Source: an uncultured Croceitalea sp. (lineage in GTDB: Bacteria; Bacteroidota; Bacteroidia; Flavobacteriales; Flavobacteriaceae). From it: a DNA stretch of 64,000 nucleotides. The position numbers and the translations under genes are program-made. The stretch lies in NCBI GenBank assembly GCA_947499565.1, contig CANMOV010000002.1, positions 620,001 through 684,000 on the forward strand. Reading direction: 5' to 3'. Of the stretch, positions 25,965 through 37,349 are shown piece by piece. The notes under the pieces are model-generated. The model did no database searches, was not told the origin of the DNA, and saw only the letters and a list, made by a program, of their open reading frames with translations. Each line of letters starts with the position of its first letter. Positions within the stretch are counted from its first letter, which is position 1.

Positions 25965-26423
25965 TTGACTTCAATCGTCGGACAATACGAATGCAAAGCT
26001 GATGCGAAGGGAAGAATTAATCTACCTACTTCGTTAAAGAATAAGCTTTTTCCTTTTATAAAGGATGAGTTTGTGATTAAGCGCTCTGTATTTAAAACTT
26101 GCTTGGAACTTCATCCTAAAGTAAAGTTTGATGAAGTGATGCAGAAAGTGATGAAAAAGGGAGGTCGCGGAAAACAATTTGAGTTGTTTTTAATGAAGTT
26201 TACTGCTGGTCTAAAAGAAATTCCAGTGGATGAGGAGACAGGTCGAGTACAAATTCCAAAGAATTTAGTTGAGTTTGCGGGTATTGGTAAGGAAGTGGTG
26301 TTGAACGCTTCTCACGATAAAATTGAGATTTGGGATAAGGCAAAATATGAAGCGACGCTTGAGTCTATGTCTGATGAAGATTATGAAGCGATAGCGGAAA
26401 ATATTTTTGATGTTGACGAGTGA
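25965..26423 (+). CDS. mraZ: transcriptional regulator MraZ
   Basis: MraZ is an AbrB-fold DNA-binding protein that represses its own division and cell wall operon. The protein has 152 residues with two tandem SpoVT/AbrB-like domains. The first carries YECKADAKGRINLP (residues 8-21) and the second EETGRVQIPKNLVEFAG (about 89-105), which show the repeated DxKGR / DxxGRV pattern of the family. The start is a TTG at 25965, because the conserved YECK motif follows seven residues later. The 3' end overlaps rsmH by 14 bases, so the two are coupled. Confidence 0.93.
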   Translation: MTSIVGQYECKADAKGRINLPTSLKNKLFPFIKDEFVIKRSVFKTCLELHPKVKFDEVMQKVMKKGGRGKQFELFLMKFTAGLKEIPVDEETGRVQIPKNLVEFAGIGKEVVLNASHDKIEIWDKAKYEATLESMSDEDYEAIAENIFDVDE

Positions 26424-27318
26424 TTCGTACCATAATCCGGTGCTGTTAAAAGAGTCAGTAGACGGATTAAACATTAAAGAAAATGGAGTGTATGTGGATG
26501 TCACCTTTGGTGGCGGAGGTCATTCCAAGGAAATATTAAAAAGGCTGGGTAAAGAAGGTAAATTATTTGCCTTTGATCAGGATGAAGATGCATTGGCAAA
26601 CACGATTGATGATGAACGCTTCACTTTGATTAATGAGAATTTTAGATTTCTCAGACAGTTTTTAAAGTTCTATGGCATTCTAAAAGTTGATGGAATCTTA
26701 GCAGATTTTGGGGTGTCTTCGCATCAATTTGATGAGGCAAAACGTGGTTTTTCAATTCGTTTTAATGCCGATTTGGATATGAGGATGAGTAAGAACAACA
26801 AGTTGTCTGCCTATGAAGTGGTCAATACCTATTCACAAGAAAATTTAGCAAAAGTATTATTTGAATATGGCGAGTTAAGAAATGCTGTAGCGATTGCAAA
26901 AACTATAGTTGATTCTAGAGGGGATACGCCTATTAAAACTACAGATGAATTAAAGTTGGTTTTAAAGAGGTTTTTGCCGCAAATGAAAGAGAATAAAATT
27001 TTGGCTCAAATCTATCAGGCAATTCGGATTGAGGTAAATCAGGAGCTAGAAGTGCTTAAGGAGTTTTTATTGCAAACTCCGGACATGTTAGACAAGGGTG
27101 GAAGGCTGAGTTTAATGAGTTACCACTCCCTAGAAGATAGATTGGTAAAAAGGTTTATAAGAGATGGGCAATTTGAAGGGGAAGCAGAAAAAGATTTCTA
27201 TGGTAATACGAATACTCCTTTAAAAAAAGTAGGCGGATTATTAGTGCCATCAGCAGTAGAAATAGCGAGGAATAATAGAGCAAGAAGCGCAAAGCTTCGT
27301 ATTGCGGAGCGCAAATAG
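26410..27318 (+). CDS. rsmH: 16S rRNA (cytosine-1402-N4)-methyltransferase
   Basis: RsmH (MraW) methylates N4 of C1402 in the decoding centre of 16S rRNA. The protein has about 302 residues and contains the SAM-binding motif DVTFGGGGHS (about 29-38), ILADFGVSSHQFDEAKRGFS (about 97-116, in part) and MSYHSLEDRLVKRF near residue 237. The ATG at 26410 is inside mraZ; a TTG one codon upstream is also possible. It is the second gene of the dcw cluster, in its usual place. Confidence 0.95.
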   Translation: MLTSDSYHNPVLLKESVDGLNIKENGVYVDVTFGGGGHSKEILKRLGKEGKLFAFDQDEDALANTIDDERFTLINENFRFLRQFLKFYGILKVDGILADFGVSSHQFDEAKRGFSIRFNADLDMRMSKNNKLSAYEVVNTYSQENLAKVLFEYGELRNAVAIAKTIVDSRGDTPIKTTDELKLVLKRFLPQMKENKILAQIYQAIRIEVNQELEVLKEFLLQTPDMLDKGGRLSLMSYHSLEDRLVKRFIRDGQFEGEAEKDFYGNTNTPLKKVGGLLVPSAVEIARNNRARSAKLRIAERK

Positions 27319-27361
27319 GAGTGATTAGAATAAAAAGAATACTGAAACGAGTTCAGCATAA

Positions 27362-27682
27362 ATGAAAAAAGGACTATTAGATATATTAAAAGGAAAGTTT
27401 TTAGTTGGAGCTGATGCTGCACCTAAAAACTGGCTTTTTTTACTCTTTGCTTCTTTTTTGGCTGCAATGATGATATCAAGCAGTCACCAGGCGGATAAAA
27501 AAGTGCACGAAATCTCTCAGTTGAATGAGGAGGTTCGTGGACTACGTAGTGAGTTTTTAAAGTACCGAAGAGATTTACAGCAATTAAGATTAGAATCTTC
27601 TTTAAAAGATGAAGTGGTAATGAAGGGGTTAAAACCATCAACGAATCCTCCTCAAAAGATAATCGTAAAAACAGAAAACTAA
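27362..27682 (+). CDS. ftsL: FtsL-like cell division protein
   Basis: The protein has 106 residues: a short cytoplasmic N-terminus, one transmembrane helix (about 24-40, NWLFLLFASFLAAMMIS) and a periplasmic coiled coil (about 47-85). This is the bitopic FtsL architecture and the gene occupies the ftsL position between rsmH and ftsI. FtsL bridges FtsB and FtsQ and activates the septal synthase. Sequence conservation in this family is low, so the name rests on topology and context. It abuts ftsI with no gap. Confidence 0.8.
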   Translation: MKKGLLDILKGKFLVGADAAPKNWLFLLFASFLAAMMISSSHQADKKVHEISQLNEEVRGLRSEFLKYRRDLQQLRLESSLKDEVVMKGLKPSTNPPQKIIVKTEN

Positions 27683-29692
27683 GTGGCAATAAAAGAGAAA
27701 AATATAATGAGTAGACTATACCTAATTGCTGGTGGTCTGTTTCTCTTTGCAATTGCTGTAGTGGTAAAACTCGTCGATATTCAAATGGTAAAAGGCCATA
27801 CCTACAAGGAAATGGCAATGGCCAAGACAGAGAAAATGTTTACCATTCAACCCAATCGTGGTAATATTTATGCTGATGATGGTAGTCTTCTCGCTGCTTC
27901 TGTAGCGAAATACGAAATCCGTTTTGATGCGAATACCGTTAAGGAAAAAGATTGGACCAAAAACATAGGTCCATTGTGCGATTCTTTAGGAGTTCTTTTT
28001 GACAAGCCTTCATCGTATTATCGCCAAATGCTTAGAAAAGCTCGTGCAAATAAAAATGGTTACAAATTAATAGCACGTAATGTGGAATATTTGGATTATG
28101 CTAGGATGCGAAAGTTTCCTTTGTTTAGATACGGTCCAAATCGTGGTGGTTTTATGGAGTCGCATCGTGTGGTTCGCGAATATCCACTAGGCGGAATGGC
28201 TGCGCGTAGTATTGGTTATGAAAAAATAGATGATGAAGGGCATTTTACTAGAGTTGGGTTAGATGGTGCTTTTGGTAAAGATTTTTTAAGAGGTAATGAG
28301 GGTAAACGATTAAAACAAAAAAGTGCTGGTAGTGAGTGGAAACCTGTAGGGTTTGATAATATAGTAGAACCGCAAGACGGTCGCGATATTGTTACTACTA
28401 TCAATACCAATATTCAAGACATTGCGCATCATGCACTGCTAAAACAACTAGAGTATTACAAGGCAGACCATGGCTGTGTTGTGGTTATGGAAACCAAAAC
28501 CGGCGAGGTAAAAGCGATTTCAAATTTAGGCAGAACTAAAGAAGGGAAATACTACGAGAGATTAAATTATGCTGTAGGTGAGTCTCATGAACCGGGCTCT
28601 ACTTTTAAATTAATGTCTATGGTGGCCGCTTTAGAAGATAAAGTGGTAGATACAAGTACAGTATTTGATACCGAAAAAGGAAGATGGAGAATTTATGATA
28701 GAACGGTAAGAGATTCCAAATGGGGCGGATATGGTAAAATTTCTATGGCAAAAGCATTTGCATTATCCTCAAATACGGCTTTTGCAAAAATGATTCACGA
28801 AAACTACAAAGAAAATCCCAAGAAATATGTAGACCGGCTTATGAACATGGGGCTTCATAAAGATTTGGATTTGCCTATTGTTGGTGAAGGACAGCCAGTT
28901 ATTAGATATCCTGGAGATAAAGGATGGTCAGGAATTTCATTGGCTTGGATGTCTCATGGATATGAAGTTGCTATGACACCTATGCAAACGCTAGCATTCT
29001 ATAATGCAATTGCTAATAATGGGGAACTTGTTAGACCACGATTTATCAAAGAAGCTCGAGTAGGGAATAAAGTTTTAAAAGAATTCAAGAAAGAAGTAAT
29101 TAATCCTTCAATCTGTTCAAAACAAACGGTTAAAAAAGTAAGGCAACTTTTAAAAGATGTAGTTGAACAAGATTTTGGTACCGGTAACGGCTTGTACTCA
29201 AAGAATTTTTCCATGGCTGGAAAAACAGGAACAGCACAAAAGAATTATGTTGCCAAAGATCCTGACAAGCTGCAATACATATCATCATTTGTTGGATACT
29301 TTCCAGCTGATAATCCAAAATATTCGTGTATCGTAATCATTCATGAACCAGATAGAGAAGTGGGTATTTATGGAGCGGATGTTGCAGGGCCAGTTTTTAA
29401 GGATATGGCGCAAAAAATCCATACCATTTCACCAGTTGCAGATGAAGTTCAGCCAGTTAAAGCAGGAAGCGTTCAGATAGAAGAAGACTATAAGAAGTTT
29501 TATACGCATGCTCAGAAAGGATACCGAAAAATTCCCAATTTAAAAGGAATGTGTGGGATGGATGCGATAGCAATTCTTGAAAACTTAGGGGTAAAGGTAG
29601 AAGTGAACGGAAACGGAAAAGTGAAAGCACAATCTGTTGCAGAGGGTACAAATATTAATGAAGTAAAGAAGATAGTCTTACAGTTGTCATGA
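27683..29692 (+). CDS. ftsI: septal peptidoglycan transpeptidase (PBP3/FtsI) with PASTA domain
   Basis: FtsI is the class B penicillin-binding protein that cross-links septal peptidoglycan. The 669-residue protein has a cytoplasmic tail, one transmembrane anchor (about 12-32), a dimerisation domain and a transpeptidase domain. The catalytic motifs are GSTFKLM (S306), SSNTAFAKM and AGKTGTAQ. A single C-terminal PASTA domain follows (about residues 610-669, starting RKIPNLKGM). The start is taken as a GTG at 27683, directly after ftsL; an ATG eight codons downstream is the alternative. The stop overlaps murE by 4 bases. Confidence 0.94.
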   Translation: MAIKEKNIMSRLYLIAGGLFLFAIAVVVKLVDIQMVKGHTYKEMAMAKTEKMFTIQPNRGNIYADDGSLLAASVAKYEIRFDANTVKEKDWTKNIGPLCDSLGVLFDKPSSYYRQMLRKARANKNGYKLIARNVEYLDYARMRKFPLFRYGPNRGGFMESHRVVREYPLGGMAARSIGYEKIDDEGHFTRVGLDGAFGKDFLRGNEGKRLKQKSAGSEWKPVGFDNIVEPQDGRDIVTTINTNIQDIAHHALLKQLEYYKADHGCVVVMETKTGEVKAISNLGRTKEGKYYERLNYAVGESHEPGSTFKLMSMVAALEDKVVDTSTVFDTEKGRWRIYDRTVRDSKWGGYGKISMAKAFALSSNTAFAKMIHENYKENPKKYVDRLMNMGLHKDLDLPIVGEGQPVIRYPGDKGWSGISLAWMSHGYEVAMTPMQTLAFYNAIANNGELVRPRFIKEARVGNKVLKEFKKEVINPSICSKQTVKKVRQLLKDVVEQDFGTGNGLYSKNFSMAGKTGTAQKNYVAKDPDKLQYISSFVGYFPADNPKYSCIVIIHEPDREVGIYGADVAGPVFKDMAQKIHTISPVADEVQPVKAGSVQIEEDYKKFYTHAQKGYRKIPNLKGMCGMDAIAILENLGVKVEVNGNGKVKAQSVAEGTNINEVKKIVLQLS

Positions 29693-31152
29693 AGCTATTA
29701 AAAGACATATTATATGGCGTTAGTCTTGCTGCTGTGAGTGGCAATACTACTGTTATGATAAATCACCTTCATTTTGACTCCAGAAAAGTTGAAATGGATG
29801 ATGTCTTTGTTGCCATTAAAGGTCTAATCACAGATGGGCATAAGTATATACAGAAGGCTATTGACCAAGGTGCTAAAGCAATTGTATGTGAGAAACTCCC
29901 GGAATTGTTGGTAAATGGGATTACCTATTTAGAAGTTGATAATGGTAATAAGGCTTTGGCAATAATGGCTTCTAACTATTATGACAATCCTTCTAAAAAC
30001 TTAAAACTTGTTGGTGTCACGGGAACCAATGGAAAAACTACAGTAAGTACATTATTATATAGTTTATTTAAAAAAGCAGGTTATAAGGTTGGGTTAATTT
30101 CTACCATCAAAATTATGGTTGATGAAACTGAACATACCACTTCCCATACCACTCCTGACGCAATGGTTATAAATAGGCATTTGCATTTAATGAGTGAAGA
30201 AGGAGTGGAATTTTGCTTTATGGAAGTAAGCTCTCATGGAATTCATCAAAAAAGGGCAGAAGGCTTGCATTTTGAAGGTGCAATATTCACAAACCTATCT
30301 CATGATCACTTGGATTACCACAAGACATTTGCAGCGTATAGAGATACTAAAAAGCAACTGTTTGATGGGCTTTCTAAAACGGCATTTGCCCTAACCAATC
30401 TTGATGATAAAAACGGGATGGTAATGCTTCAGAATACCAAGGCCAAGAAATATACTTATGCCTTAAAATCATTTGCGGATTACAGGGGACAGATTTTGGA
30501 AAATCAATTAAACGGTCAATTATTAAAGATTGATGAGAATGAGCTTTGGTCAAAACTAATTGGAGACTTTAATGCATATAACCTTTTAGCCATTTATGCA
30601 ACTGCTGATATTCTAGGATTGGAAAAACTAGAAATTCTAAGATTAATTAGTGAGTTGGAAAATGTGGATGGAAGGTTTCAATATTTTATATCGAAAGAGA
30701 AAATTACGGCTATAGTTGATTATGCCCATACGCCGGATGCGCTTAAAAATGTGTTGATTACCATCAACGCATTGAGGACTGGAAATGAAAACGTCATCAC
30801 CGTAGTGGGGTGTGGTGGTGACCGTGATAAGTCTAAGCGTCCGGTTATGGGTCATATCGCTTCAGAAATGAGTAACCAAGCCATTTTCACTTCTGACAAT
30901 CCTAGAACAGAATCACCGGAGGTGATAATTGAAGAAATGGAAGCAGGTGTAGAACCACAGAATGCGAAGAAGATTTTAGTTATAGAAAATAGAAAGCAAG
31001 CTATAAAAACAGCTTGCAAGTTGGCTTCAGCCAATGATATCATACTCGTGGCAGGTAAAGGTCATGAGAATTATCAGGAAACAAATGGAAAGCGTATCGA
31101 CTTTGATGACTTTAAGGAAGTTAAAGCAGCGCTCAACAGTTTAAATAAATAA
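29689..31152 (+). CDS. murE: UDP-MurNAc-L-Ala-D-Glu:meso-diaminopimelate ligase
   Basis: MurE adds the third residue of the peptidoglycan stem peptide in the cytoplasm. The 487-residue protein has the ATP-binding GTNGKT motif at residues 112-117, [12 protein letters not shown] near 183, the [10 protein letters not shown] segment near 345, and DNPR at 403-406. DNPR marks enzymes specific for meso-diaminopimelate rather than lysine, so the organism should have DAP-type peptidoglycan. The ATG overlaps the ftsI stop (ATGA). It is separated by only 7 bases from mraY. Confidence 0.95.
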   Translation: MKLLKDILYGVSLAAVSGNTTVMINHLHFDSRKVEMDDVFVAIKGLITDGHKYIQKAIDQGAKAIVCEKLPELLVNGITYLEVDNGNKALAIMASNYYDNPSKNLKLVGVTGTNGKTTVSTLLYSLFKKAGYKVGLISTIKIMVDETEHTTSHTTPDAMVINRHLHLMSEEGVEFCFMEVSSHGIHQKRAEGLHFEGAIFTNLSHDHLDYHKTFAAYRDTKKQLFDGLSKTAFALTNLDDKNGMVMLQNTKAKKYTYALKSFADYRGQILENQLNGQLLKIDENELWSKLIGDFNAYNLLAIYATADILGLEKLEILRLISELENVDGRFQYFISKEKITAIVDYAHTPDALKNVLITINALRTGNENVITVVGCGGDRDKSKRPVMGHIASEMSNQAIFTSDNPRTESPEVIIEEMEAGVEPQNAKKILVIENRKQAIKTACKLASANDIILVAGKGHENYQETNGKRIDFDDFKEVKAALNSLNK

Positions 31153-31159
31153 TGTAGTA

Positions 31160-32380
31160 ATGCTGTACTACCTTTTTGAATTTTTAGAACAACAATACCA
31201 ATTGCCTGGAGCATCATTATTTCAGTTCCAGACGTTTAGAGCTGGTATGGCTGTGCTTTTTTCACTGTTGATTGCTATGATTTATGGTAAACGCATAATT
31301 CTCTTTTTACGAGCAAAGCAGATAGGGGAAAGTGTACGAGACTTAGGTTTAGATGGACAGAAAGAAAAGGCGGGTACACCAACCATGGGCGGGCTTATTA
31401 TTATAATATCTACGTTAATCCCAGTATTGTTATTTGCAGATATTATGAATATCTACATTATTCTGCTCATAGTTACTATCATATGGATGGGGATTATTGG
31501 GTTTGTTGATGATTATATTAAAATCTTTAAGAAAGACAAGAAGGGATTAAAAGGAAGATTTAAAGTTTTAGGACAAGTGGTTCTGGGCTTAATTGTTGGT
31601 GCAACACTTTATTTTCATCCAGAAGTTACCATGAAAGAGAAGGATGGAACCATGATTACTCAGGATTTTAAGGTTGAAAGGGTAATTGGAAAAGAGAAAA
31701 AATCTACCAAAACTAATGTGCCTTTCTTTAAGGGGAATGAATTGGATTATGCAGACTTTATTTCATGGGCAGGTGAGGGATTAGAAAAGTATGCTTGGTT
31801 AATATTTATTCCAGTGGTGATTTTAATAGTTACGGCCGTTTCCAATGGGGCTAATTTAACGGATGGAATAGATGGATTAGCAGCAGGTTCTTCAGCCATA
31901 ATTGTGCTTACCCTAGGAATTTTTGCACTGGTATCGGGAAATATTGAATTCTCAGCTTACCTAGACATTTTTTATATCCCAAGAGTAGGGGAGTTATTGG
32001 TATTTATAGCTGCATTTGTTGGAGCATTAGTTGGTTTTTTATGGTATAACGCCTATCCCGCTCAGGTTTTTATGGGTGATACGGGTAGTTTAACAATAGG
32101 TGGTGTAATTGCTGTAATAGCAATTATTGTTAGAAAGGAATTACTTATTCCGGTCTTATGCGGAATCTTCTTTGCAGAATCTATTTCAGTGATGTTGCAA
32201 GTGGGATATTTTAAGCATACCAAGAAAAAGTATGGCGAAGGCAAGAGAATATTTTTAATGGCGCCATTACACCATCATTATCAAAAGAAATCTTATCACG
32301 AAAGTAAGATAGTAACCCGATTCTGGATTATTGGGATTATGCTTGCTATAGTAAGTATTGTCACATTGAAAATACGATAA
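31160..32380 (+). CDS. mraY: phospho-MurNAc-pentapeptide transferase
   Basis: MraY transfers phospho-MurNAc-pentapeptide to undecaprenyl phosphate, making lipid I at the inner membrane. Ten or so hydrophobic segments are visible. Signatures are GTPTMGGL (about residue 72), the aspartate-rich FVDDYIK (about 114), [12 protein letters not shown] (about 233), FMGDTGSL (about 304) and [10 protein letters not shown] (about 370). At 406 residues it is longer than E. coli MraY (360). The extra length is an insert of about 50 residues near 155-210, which contains charged residues and is probably a soluble loop. This insert appears to be usual in Bacteroidota. Confidence 0.95.
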   Translation: MLYYLFEFLEQQYQLPGASLFQFQTFRAGMAVLFSLLIAMIYGKRIILFLRAKQIGESVRDLGLDGQKEKAGTPTMGGLIIIISTLIPVLLFADIMNIYIILLIVTIIWMGIIGFVDDYIKIFKKDKKGLKGRFKVLGQVVLGLIVGATLYFHPEVTMKEKDGTMITQDFKVERVIGKEKKSTKTNVPFFKGNELDYADFISWAGEGLEKYAWLIFIPVVILIVTAVSNGANLTDGIDGLAAGSSAIIVLTLGIFALVSGNIEFSAYLDIFYIPRVGELLVFIAAFVGALVGFLWYNAYPAQVFMGDTGSLTIGGVIAVIAIIVRKELLIPVLCGIFFAESISVMLQVGYFKHTKKKYGEGKRIFLMAPLHHHYQKKSYHESKIVTRFWIIGIMLAIVSIVTLKIR

Positions 32381-32381
32381 G

Positions 32382-33716
32382 ATGGAACGGTTGGTAGTTC
32401 TAGGTGGCGGAGAAAGTGGCGTAGGAACGGGAATATTAGGGAAACAGAAAGGATATGAAGTTTTTGTTTCTGATAAAGGAGAAATAAAAGAAGAATACAA
32501 AAAAGTTCTTGAACATTTTGAGATTGAATGGGAGGAAAAGCAACATACAGAAGCTAAAATCCTAAATGCCAATTTGGTAATGAAAAGCCCTGGAATACCG
32601 GATAGTGTTCCTTTGGTAAAAAAATTACTAGAGAATGGCATTCCAGTTATTTCTGAAATTGAATTTGCATCAAAATATACAGATGCCACCTTAATTGGAA
32701 TAACAGGTAGTAATGGGAAAACCACTACTACAATGCTAACCAATCACTTATTAAAAGCAGCTGGTTTGCATGTTGGAATGGCGGGTAATATAGGTGATAG
32801 CTATGCTAAAATGGTTGCAGAGAATGATTTTAGTCATTACGTGCTAGAAATAAGCAGCTTTCAACTAGACGGAGTGCTAGATTTTAAGCCAAAAGTTGCC
32901 ATTATAACCAATATTACGCCTGATCATTTAGATCGGTATGATTATAAGTTTGAAAATTACGTAGCATCTAAATTCAGAATTACTAAAAATCAAGATGCGA
33001 ACGATTACCTGATTTATGATGCAGATGATGATGTAATAGTAAACTGGTTAAAAGAACATCCAATTCAATCCAAATTAGTCCCTTTTTCCCTTGAGCGAGA
33101 ACTGGAATGGGGGGCATGGTTAGTTAATAATGAAATAAGAATACATATAGAACCTAAAACATTGAAAATGAGCACAGATTTTTTAGCCTTAGAAGGGCAA
33201 CATAATGTAAAAAACGCCATGGCGGCAAGTCTTGCGTCACTTTTAGTGAATGTTCGTAAAGAGACTATTCTAAATAGCATACAAAACTTTCAAGGCGCTC
33301 CACATCGTTTAGAAAAGGTGCTAAAGATAAATCATGTTGAATACGTGAATGATTCTAAGGCAACTAATATTAATGCAACGTATTATGCTCTAGAAGGGAT
33401 TAAAAAGCCAATTGTTTGGATTGTAGGAGGTGTAGATAAAGGAAACGATTACAATGAGTTGATGCCTATGGTTCGTGAAAAGGTTAAAGCAATTATCTGT
33501 TTAGGGCTTGATAACTCAAGACTTATTGAAGCTTTTGGGAATGTGGTGGAACCTTTAGTAGAAACCTTTTCAATGGAGGAAGCAATTAAGGTCGCTTATA
33601 AAGTTTCAGAGCGAGGTGATACGGTATTGTTGTCACCAGCCTGTGCAAGTTTTGACCTTTTTAAAAATTATGAAGATAGAGGGAATCAATTTAAAGCAGC
33701 AATTAAAAAATTATAA
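32382..33716 (+). CDS. murD: UDP-MurNAc-L-alanine:D-glutamate ligase
   Basis: MurD adds D-glutamate to UDP-MurNAc-L-alanine. The 444-residue protein starts with a nucleotide-binding LVVLGGGESGVG segment, then has GITGSNGKTTTTMLTN (about 104-119), NITPDHLDRY (about 178) and the C-terminal VNDSKATNINATYYAL (about 322) and LLSPACASFD (about 416) motifs, all diagnostic of the family. Its ATG is one base after the mraY stop, and ftsW follows after 6 bases, consistent with one transcript. Confidence 0.95.
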   Translation: MERLVVLGGGESGVGTGILGKQKGYEVFVSDKGEIKEEYKKVLEHFEIEWEEKQHTEAKILNANLVMKSPGIPDSVPLVKKLLENGIPVISEIEFASKYTDATLIGITGSNGKTTTTMLTNHLLKAAGLHVGMAGNIGDSYAKMVAENDFSHYVLEISSFQLDGVLDFKPKVAIITNITPDHLDRYDYKFENYVASKFRITKNQDANDYLIYDADDDVIVNWLKEHPIQSKLVPFSLERELEWGAWLVNNEIRIHIEPKTLKMSTDFLALEGQHNVKNAMAASLASLLVNVRKETILNSIQNFQGAPHRLEKVLKINHVEYVNDSKATNINATYYALEGIKKPIVWIVGGVDKGNDYNELMPMVREKVKAIICLGLDNSRLIEAFGNVVEPLVETFSMEEAIKVAYKVSERGDTVLLSPACASFDLFKNYEDRGNQFKAAIKKL

Positions 33717-33722
33717 GTAGTA

Positions 33723-34925
33723 ATGTTGGCACTGTTGAGAAACTTAAGGGGAGATAAAGCGATTTGGGCAATTGTTGCCCTCTTGGCCTTGTTCTCATTC
33801 TTACCAGTCTATAGCGCCAGTACTAACCTGGTATATGTAAAGGACAGTGGTACAACTATTAGCCATTTGCTTAAGCACGGTGTTTTATTGTTTTTAGGTT
33901 TTATGATTGTTTATGCGGTGCATCGTATACCTACTCACTATTTTAAGGGATTAGTACTAATAGCAATGCCAATTGTATTGGTACTGTTGGGATACACTTT
34001 AACAGTTGAAACAAACATCGGAGGTGTTAGCGCTAATCGTTGGATACCAATACCTTTTATTGGGGTTAGGTTTCAAACATCCACATTAGCCACGGTGGTA
34101 TTAATGATTTGGATTGCGAGATACTTAAGCAAGATAAGAGATACTAAAATCACTTTTTCAGAAAGCATTTTACCGCTATGGTTACCAGTTTGTTTGGTGG
34201 TTGGTTTAATTCTACCGGCTAACTTTTCAACTGCGGCTATTGTAGGATTTTTAGCATTAATCATATGTTTTTTAGGGGGTTACCCACTTAAATACCTTTT
34301 TGTAATTACGGGTACAGGAATTGTAATGGCAAGCATGTTTTTGTTTGTATTGTTTAATGCAACCGAATCATTGCCAGATAGAGCAGGAACTTGGAAGACT
34401 AGGATAGAAACTTTTATGCATCCAGAGGAAGCAAGCGCAGATGCTATGCGACAAGCTAATGATGCAAAGATGGCGGTAGCACAAGGTGGACTTTTTGGAA
34501 AAGGCGCTGGTAAAAGTGTAATGAAGAATAGTTTATCACAAAGCGAATCAGATTTTATATTCGCTATTATCATAGAAGAATATGGCTTAATTGGAGGTTT
34601 GGGGTTGTTGTTTTTCTACTTACTGCTCCTGTTTAGGATTGTAGTGGTTGCTAATTCTGCAAAAACAGTTTTTGCAAAACTATTAGTCATAGGGGTAGGA
34701 TTACCAATAGTATTTCAAGCATTTATAAATATGGCGGTAGTAGTGCAATTATTTCCTACTACGGGACAACCTTTACCATTAATAAGCATGGGAGGTACAT
34801 CTATTTGGATGACGTGTCTTGCTATAGGTATTGTATTGAGTGCAAGTGATAAAAAGCAAGAGGAGCTATTATCCTCAGAAATTGACGATACAAATCCTTT
34901 AGAAGTATTAAGTGGGCAATTATAG
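33723..34925 (+). CDS. ftsW: SEDS glycosyltransferase FtsW
   Basis: FtsW is the septal peptidoglycan polymerase that works with FtsI. The protein has 400 residues and about ten hydrophobic segments. SEDS-family signatures include [14 protein letters not shown] (about 102), a long extracellular loop between about 215 and 260, [17 protein letters not shown] (about 270), and [19 protein letters not shown] near residue 345. The dcw position distinguishes it from RodA. Its 3' end overlaps murG by 14 bases. Confidence 0.94.
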   Translation: MLALLRNLRGDKAIWAIVALLALFSFLPVYSASTNLVYVKDSGTTISHLLKHGVLLFLGFMIVYAVHRIPTHYFKGLVLIAMPIVLVLLGYTLTVETNIGGVSANRWIPIPFIGVRFQTSTLATVVLMIWIARYLSKIRDTKITFSESILPLWLPVCLVVGLILPANFSTAAIVGFLALIICFLGGYPLKYLFVITGTGIVMASMFLFVLFNATESLPDRAGTWKTRIETFMHPEEASADAMRQANDAKMAVAQGGLFGKGAGKSVMKNSLSQSESDFIFAIIIEEYGLIGGLGLLFFYLLLLFRIVVVANSAKTVFAKLLVIGVGLPIVFQAFINMAVVVQLFPTTGQPLPLISMGGTSIWMTCLAIGIVLSASDKKQEELLSSEIDDTNPLEVLSGQL

Positions 34926-36000
34926 GTTCATACTTTCTGGAGGAGGTACGGGAGGGCATATTTACCCTGCCATTGCAATAGCAAATGAGTTGAAGCGAAG
35001 GTATGCAGATGCAGAATTCTTGTTTGTTGGAGCAAAAAATAAAATGGAAATGGAGAAAGTTCCTCAGGCTGGATATCAGATAGAAGGACTTTGGATAAGT
35101 GGATTACAACGGAAACTAACATTGAAAAATGTAATGTTTCCAATTAAACTAATTAGTAGTTTGTTAAGAGCACGCAAAATAGTAAAACAGTTTCAGCCTA
35201 ATGTCGCTATTGGCACTGGAGGTTTTGCAAGTGGACCATTATTAAAAATGGCTGCTGGCGCAAAAATCCCTTATGTGTTACAAGAGCAGAACTCATTTGC
35301 GGGGATTACAAATAAATTATTGGCAAGTAAGGCAGAAAGAATATGCGTTGCTTATGATAATATGGGGCAATTTTTTCCTAAAGAAAAAGTACTAAAAACA
35401 GGAAACCCGGTTCGTTCAGATTTAATTGATATTATAGTTGACAAGAATGAAGCCTTAGCTTTTTTTGATTTAGAATCAAATAAGCATACGGTATTAATCT
35501 TAGGTGGAAGTCTGGGCGCAAGACGTATAAATCAACTAGTAGAAAAAGAACTAAACCTCTTTGATGACCAAGGTATTCAGGTCCTATGGCAGTGTGGGAA
35601 ATTATATTATGATGAGTATAAAAAATATGATTCTAAAACTGTAAAAGTAAAGGCCTATCTAAATAAAATGGATTTTGCATACACCGGAGCTGATACTATA
35701 ATTTCTAGAGCAGGCGCCGGTTCTGTATCGGAATTATGTTTGGTAGGTAAGCCAACTGTATTTATTCCTTCACCTAATGTAGCAGAAGACCATCAAACAA
35801 AAAATGCAGAAGCCTTAGTAAAAGAAGATGCTGCAATTTTAATTAGAGAGAAAGATTTGGAAACTGATTTTGAATCGGTTTTTAAGGAATTGGTTTCTTC
35901 AGTAGAAATGCAAAAGAGTTTAGCAGATAATATTAAAAAACTGGCTTTACCAAATGCCACATCTGCTATCGTTGATGAAATTGAGAAATTATTAAAATGA
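34912..36000 (+). CDS. murG: lipid II synthase (GlcNAc transferase)
   Basis: MurG adds GlcNAc to lipid I on the cytoplasmic face of the membrane. The 362-residue GT-B protein has [16 protein letters not shown] (residues 9-24), [13 protein letters not shown] (about 101), [13 protein letters not shown] (about 122), [11 protein letters not shown] (about 197), and [23 protein letters not shown] (parts, about 264-286). The start is a GTG at 34912 inside ftsW, the only codon that places the glycine-rich motif correctly. The stop overlaps the murC ATG (ATGA). Confidence 0.95.
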   Translation: MGNYRFILSGGGTGGHIYPAIAIANELKRRYADAEFLFVGAKNKMEMEKVPQAGYQIEGLWISGLQRKLTLKNVMFPIKLISSLLRARKIVKQFQPNVAIGTGGFASGPLLKMAAGAKIPYVLQEQNSFAGITNKLLASKAERICVAYDNMGQFFPKEKVLKTGNPVRSDLIDIIVDKNEALAFFDLESNKHTVLILGGSLGARRINQLVEKELNLFDDQGIQVLWQCGKLYYDEYKKYDSKTVKVKAYLNKMDFAYTGADTIISRAGAGSVSELCLVGKPTVFIPSPNVAEDHQTKNAEALVKEDAAILIREKDLETDFESVFKELVSSVEMQKSLADNIKKLALPNATSAIVDEIEKLLK

Positions 36001-37349
36001 ATTTGAAAGACATACATAACGTATATTTTATTGGCATTGGAGGCATTGGAATGTCCGCTTTGGCTCGTTATTTCAAATTTATAGATAAGAATGTAGCAGG
36101 TTACGATAAAACAAAAACACCATTAATTGAAGAATTAATGGAATTGGGAATTGACATTCATTTTGAAGATAATACAAGTCTAATTTCAGAGGTATATAAG
36201 AACTCAGAGCATACACTTGTAGTATACACTCCTGCCGTCCCTAGAAGCCATAGCGAACTTCAATATTATGTAAACGCTGGTTTTCAAGTTAAAAAGCGTT
36301 CTGAAGTGTTAGGTATTATTACAAGAGATACGTTTTGTTTTGCAGTAGCCGGCACCCATGGTAAAACTACAACATCTAGTATTCTAGCGCACTTACTAAA
36401 AGAAACACAGACTCCATTGATTGCATTCTTGGGAGGAATTTCAGAAGACTTTAATAGCAATTTTGTTTTAGAGGGTACAGAGTATTCAGTTGTAGAAGCA
36501 GATGAATATGACCGTTCATTTTTACAACTTTCTCCAGATGTTGCTTGCATCACTTCCATGGATGCAGACCATTTAGATATCTATGGCTCTGATGAAGAAA
36601 TAAAAAAGTCTTTTAGAGAATTTGCTCAAAAGATAAAACCTAATGGAAAATTGTTAGTTCGTAATGGATTACCAATACAGGGTATTACTTACGGCTTGGA
36701 TGATGCATCAGATTATTGCATCACAAATATTGTAATTGAACATGGCACCTACATATTTGATTTGAAAACTCCGGAAGAAACATTAAAAAATGTTCGTTTT
36801 AGTAAACCGGGGAAGCATAATTTGCTTAATGGATTAGCTGCTTTTGCAATGGCGGCGCAGGCCATTTCCCAGCCGCGCCGCTTAGCTGAAGCGTTAGCTT
36901 CCTTTAAAGGAGTGCAACGCAGGTTTTCTTATCAAATTAAGGAAGGAGACTTTGTTTTTATTGATGACTATGCGCATCACCCTACGGAAATAGATGCTGT
37001 GCACCAAGCGGTTTCTGAAATGCATCCAAATAAAAAGGTAACTGTTGTTTTTCAACCGCATTTATATTCAAGGACTCAAGATTTCATAGAGGGGTTTGCA
37101 GCCAGTTTATCAAAATTTGACACGGTTTTGTTATTGGATATTTATCCTGCAAGAGAAGAGCCTATAGCTGGAGTAACATCAACATGGTTGCTCGAAAAAA
37201 TTGATAATTCAAATAAGAAATTAATAGAGAAGTCAGACTTGTTGTCTGCCATTATAAGCTCTAAACCAGATGTTTTAGTGACTATGGGAGCGGGAGATAT
37301 AGGTCTTGAAGTTTCTAAATTAAAAAAAGAATTGGCTTATGCGAGTTAA
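35997..37349 (+). CDS. murC: UDP-MurNAc:L-alanine ligase
   Basis: MurC starts stem peptide synthesis by adding L-alanine to UDP-MurNAc. The 450-residue protein shows [13 protein letters not shown] at the N-terminus, [18 protein letters not shown] (about 118-135), [14 protein letters not shown] (about 165), and [12 protein letters not shown] (about 325) with FQPHLYSRT, the expected motif order. It overlaps murG by 4 bases, and its end overlaps ftsQ by 11 bases. Confidence 0.95.
   Translation: MNLKDIHNVYFIGIGGIGMSALARYFKFIDKNVAGYDKTKTPLIEELMELGIDIHFEDNTSLISEVYKNSEHTLVVYTPAVPRSHSELQYYVNAGFQVKKRSEVLGIITRDTFCFAVAGTHGKTTTSSILAHLLKETQTPLIAFLGGISEDFNSNFVLEGTEYSVVEADEYDRSFLQLSPDVACITSMDADHLDIYGSDEEIKKSFREFAQKIKPNGKLLVRNGLPIQGITYGLDDASDYCITNIVIEHGTYIFDLKTPEETLKNVRFSKPGKHNLLNGLAAFAMAAQAISQPRRLAEALASFKGVQRRFSYQIKEGDFVFIDDYAHHPTEIDAVHQAVSEMHPNKKVTVVFQPHLYSRTQDFIEGFAASLSKFDTVLLLDIYPAREEPIAGVTSTWLLEKIDNSNKKLIEKSDLLSAIISSKPDVLVTMGAGDIGLEVSKLKKELAYAS

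Noticed and set aside
27423..27818. Minus-strand open frame of 131 codons across ftsL and ftsI
   Set aside because: It lies entirely opposite two well-supported division genes, has no recognisable domain and has skewed composition; it is a shadow frame.
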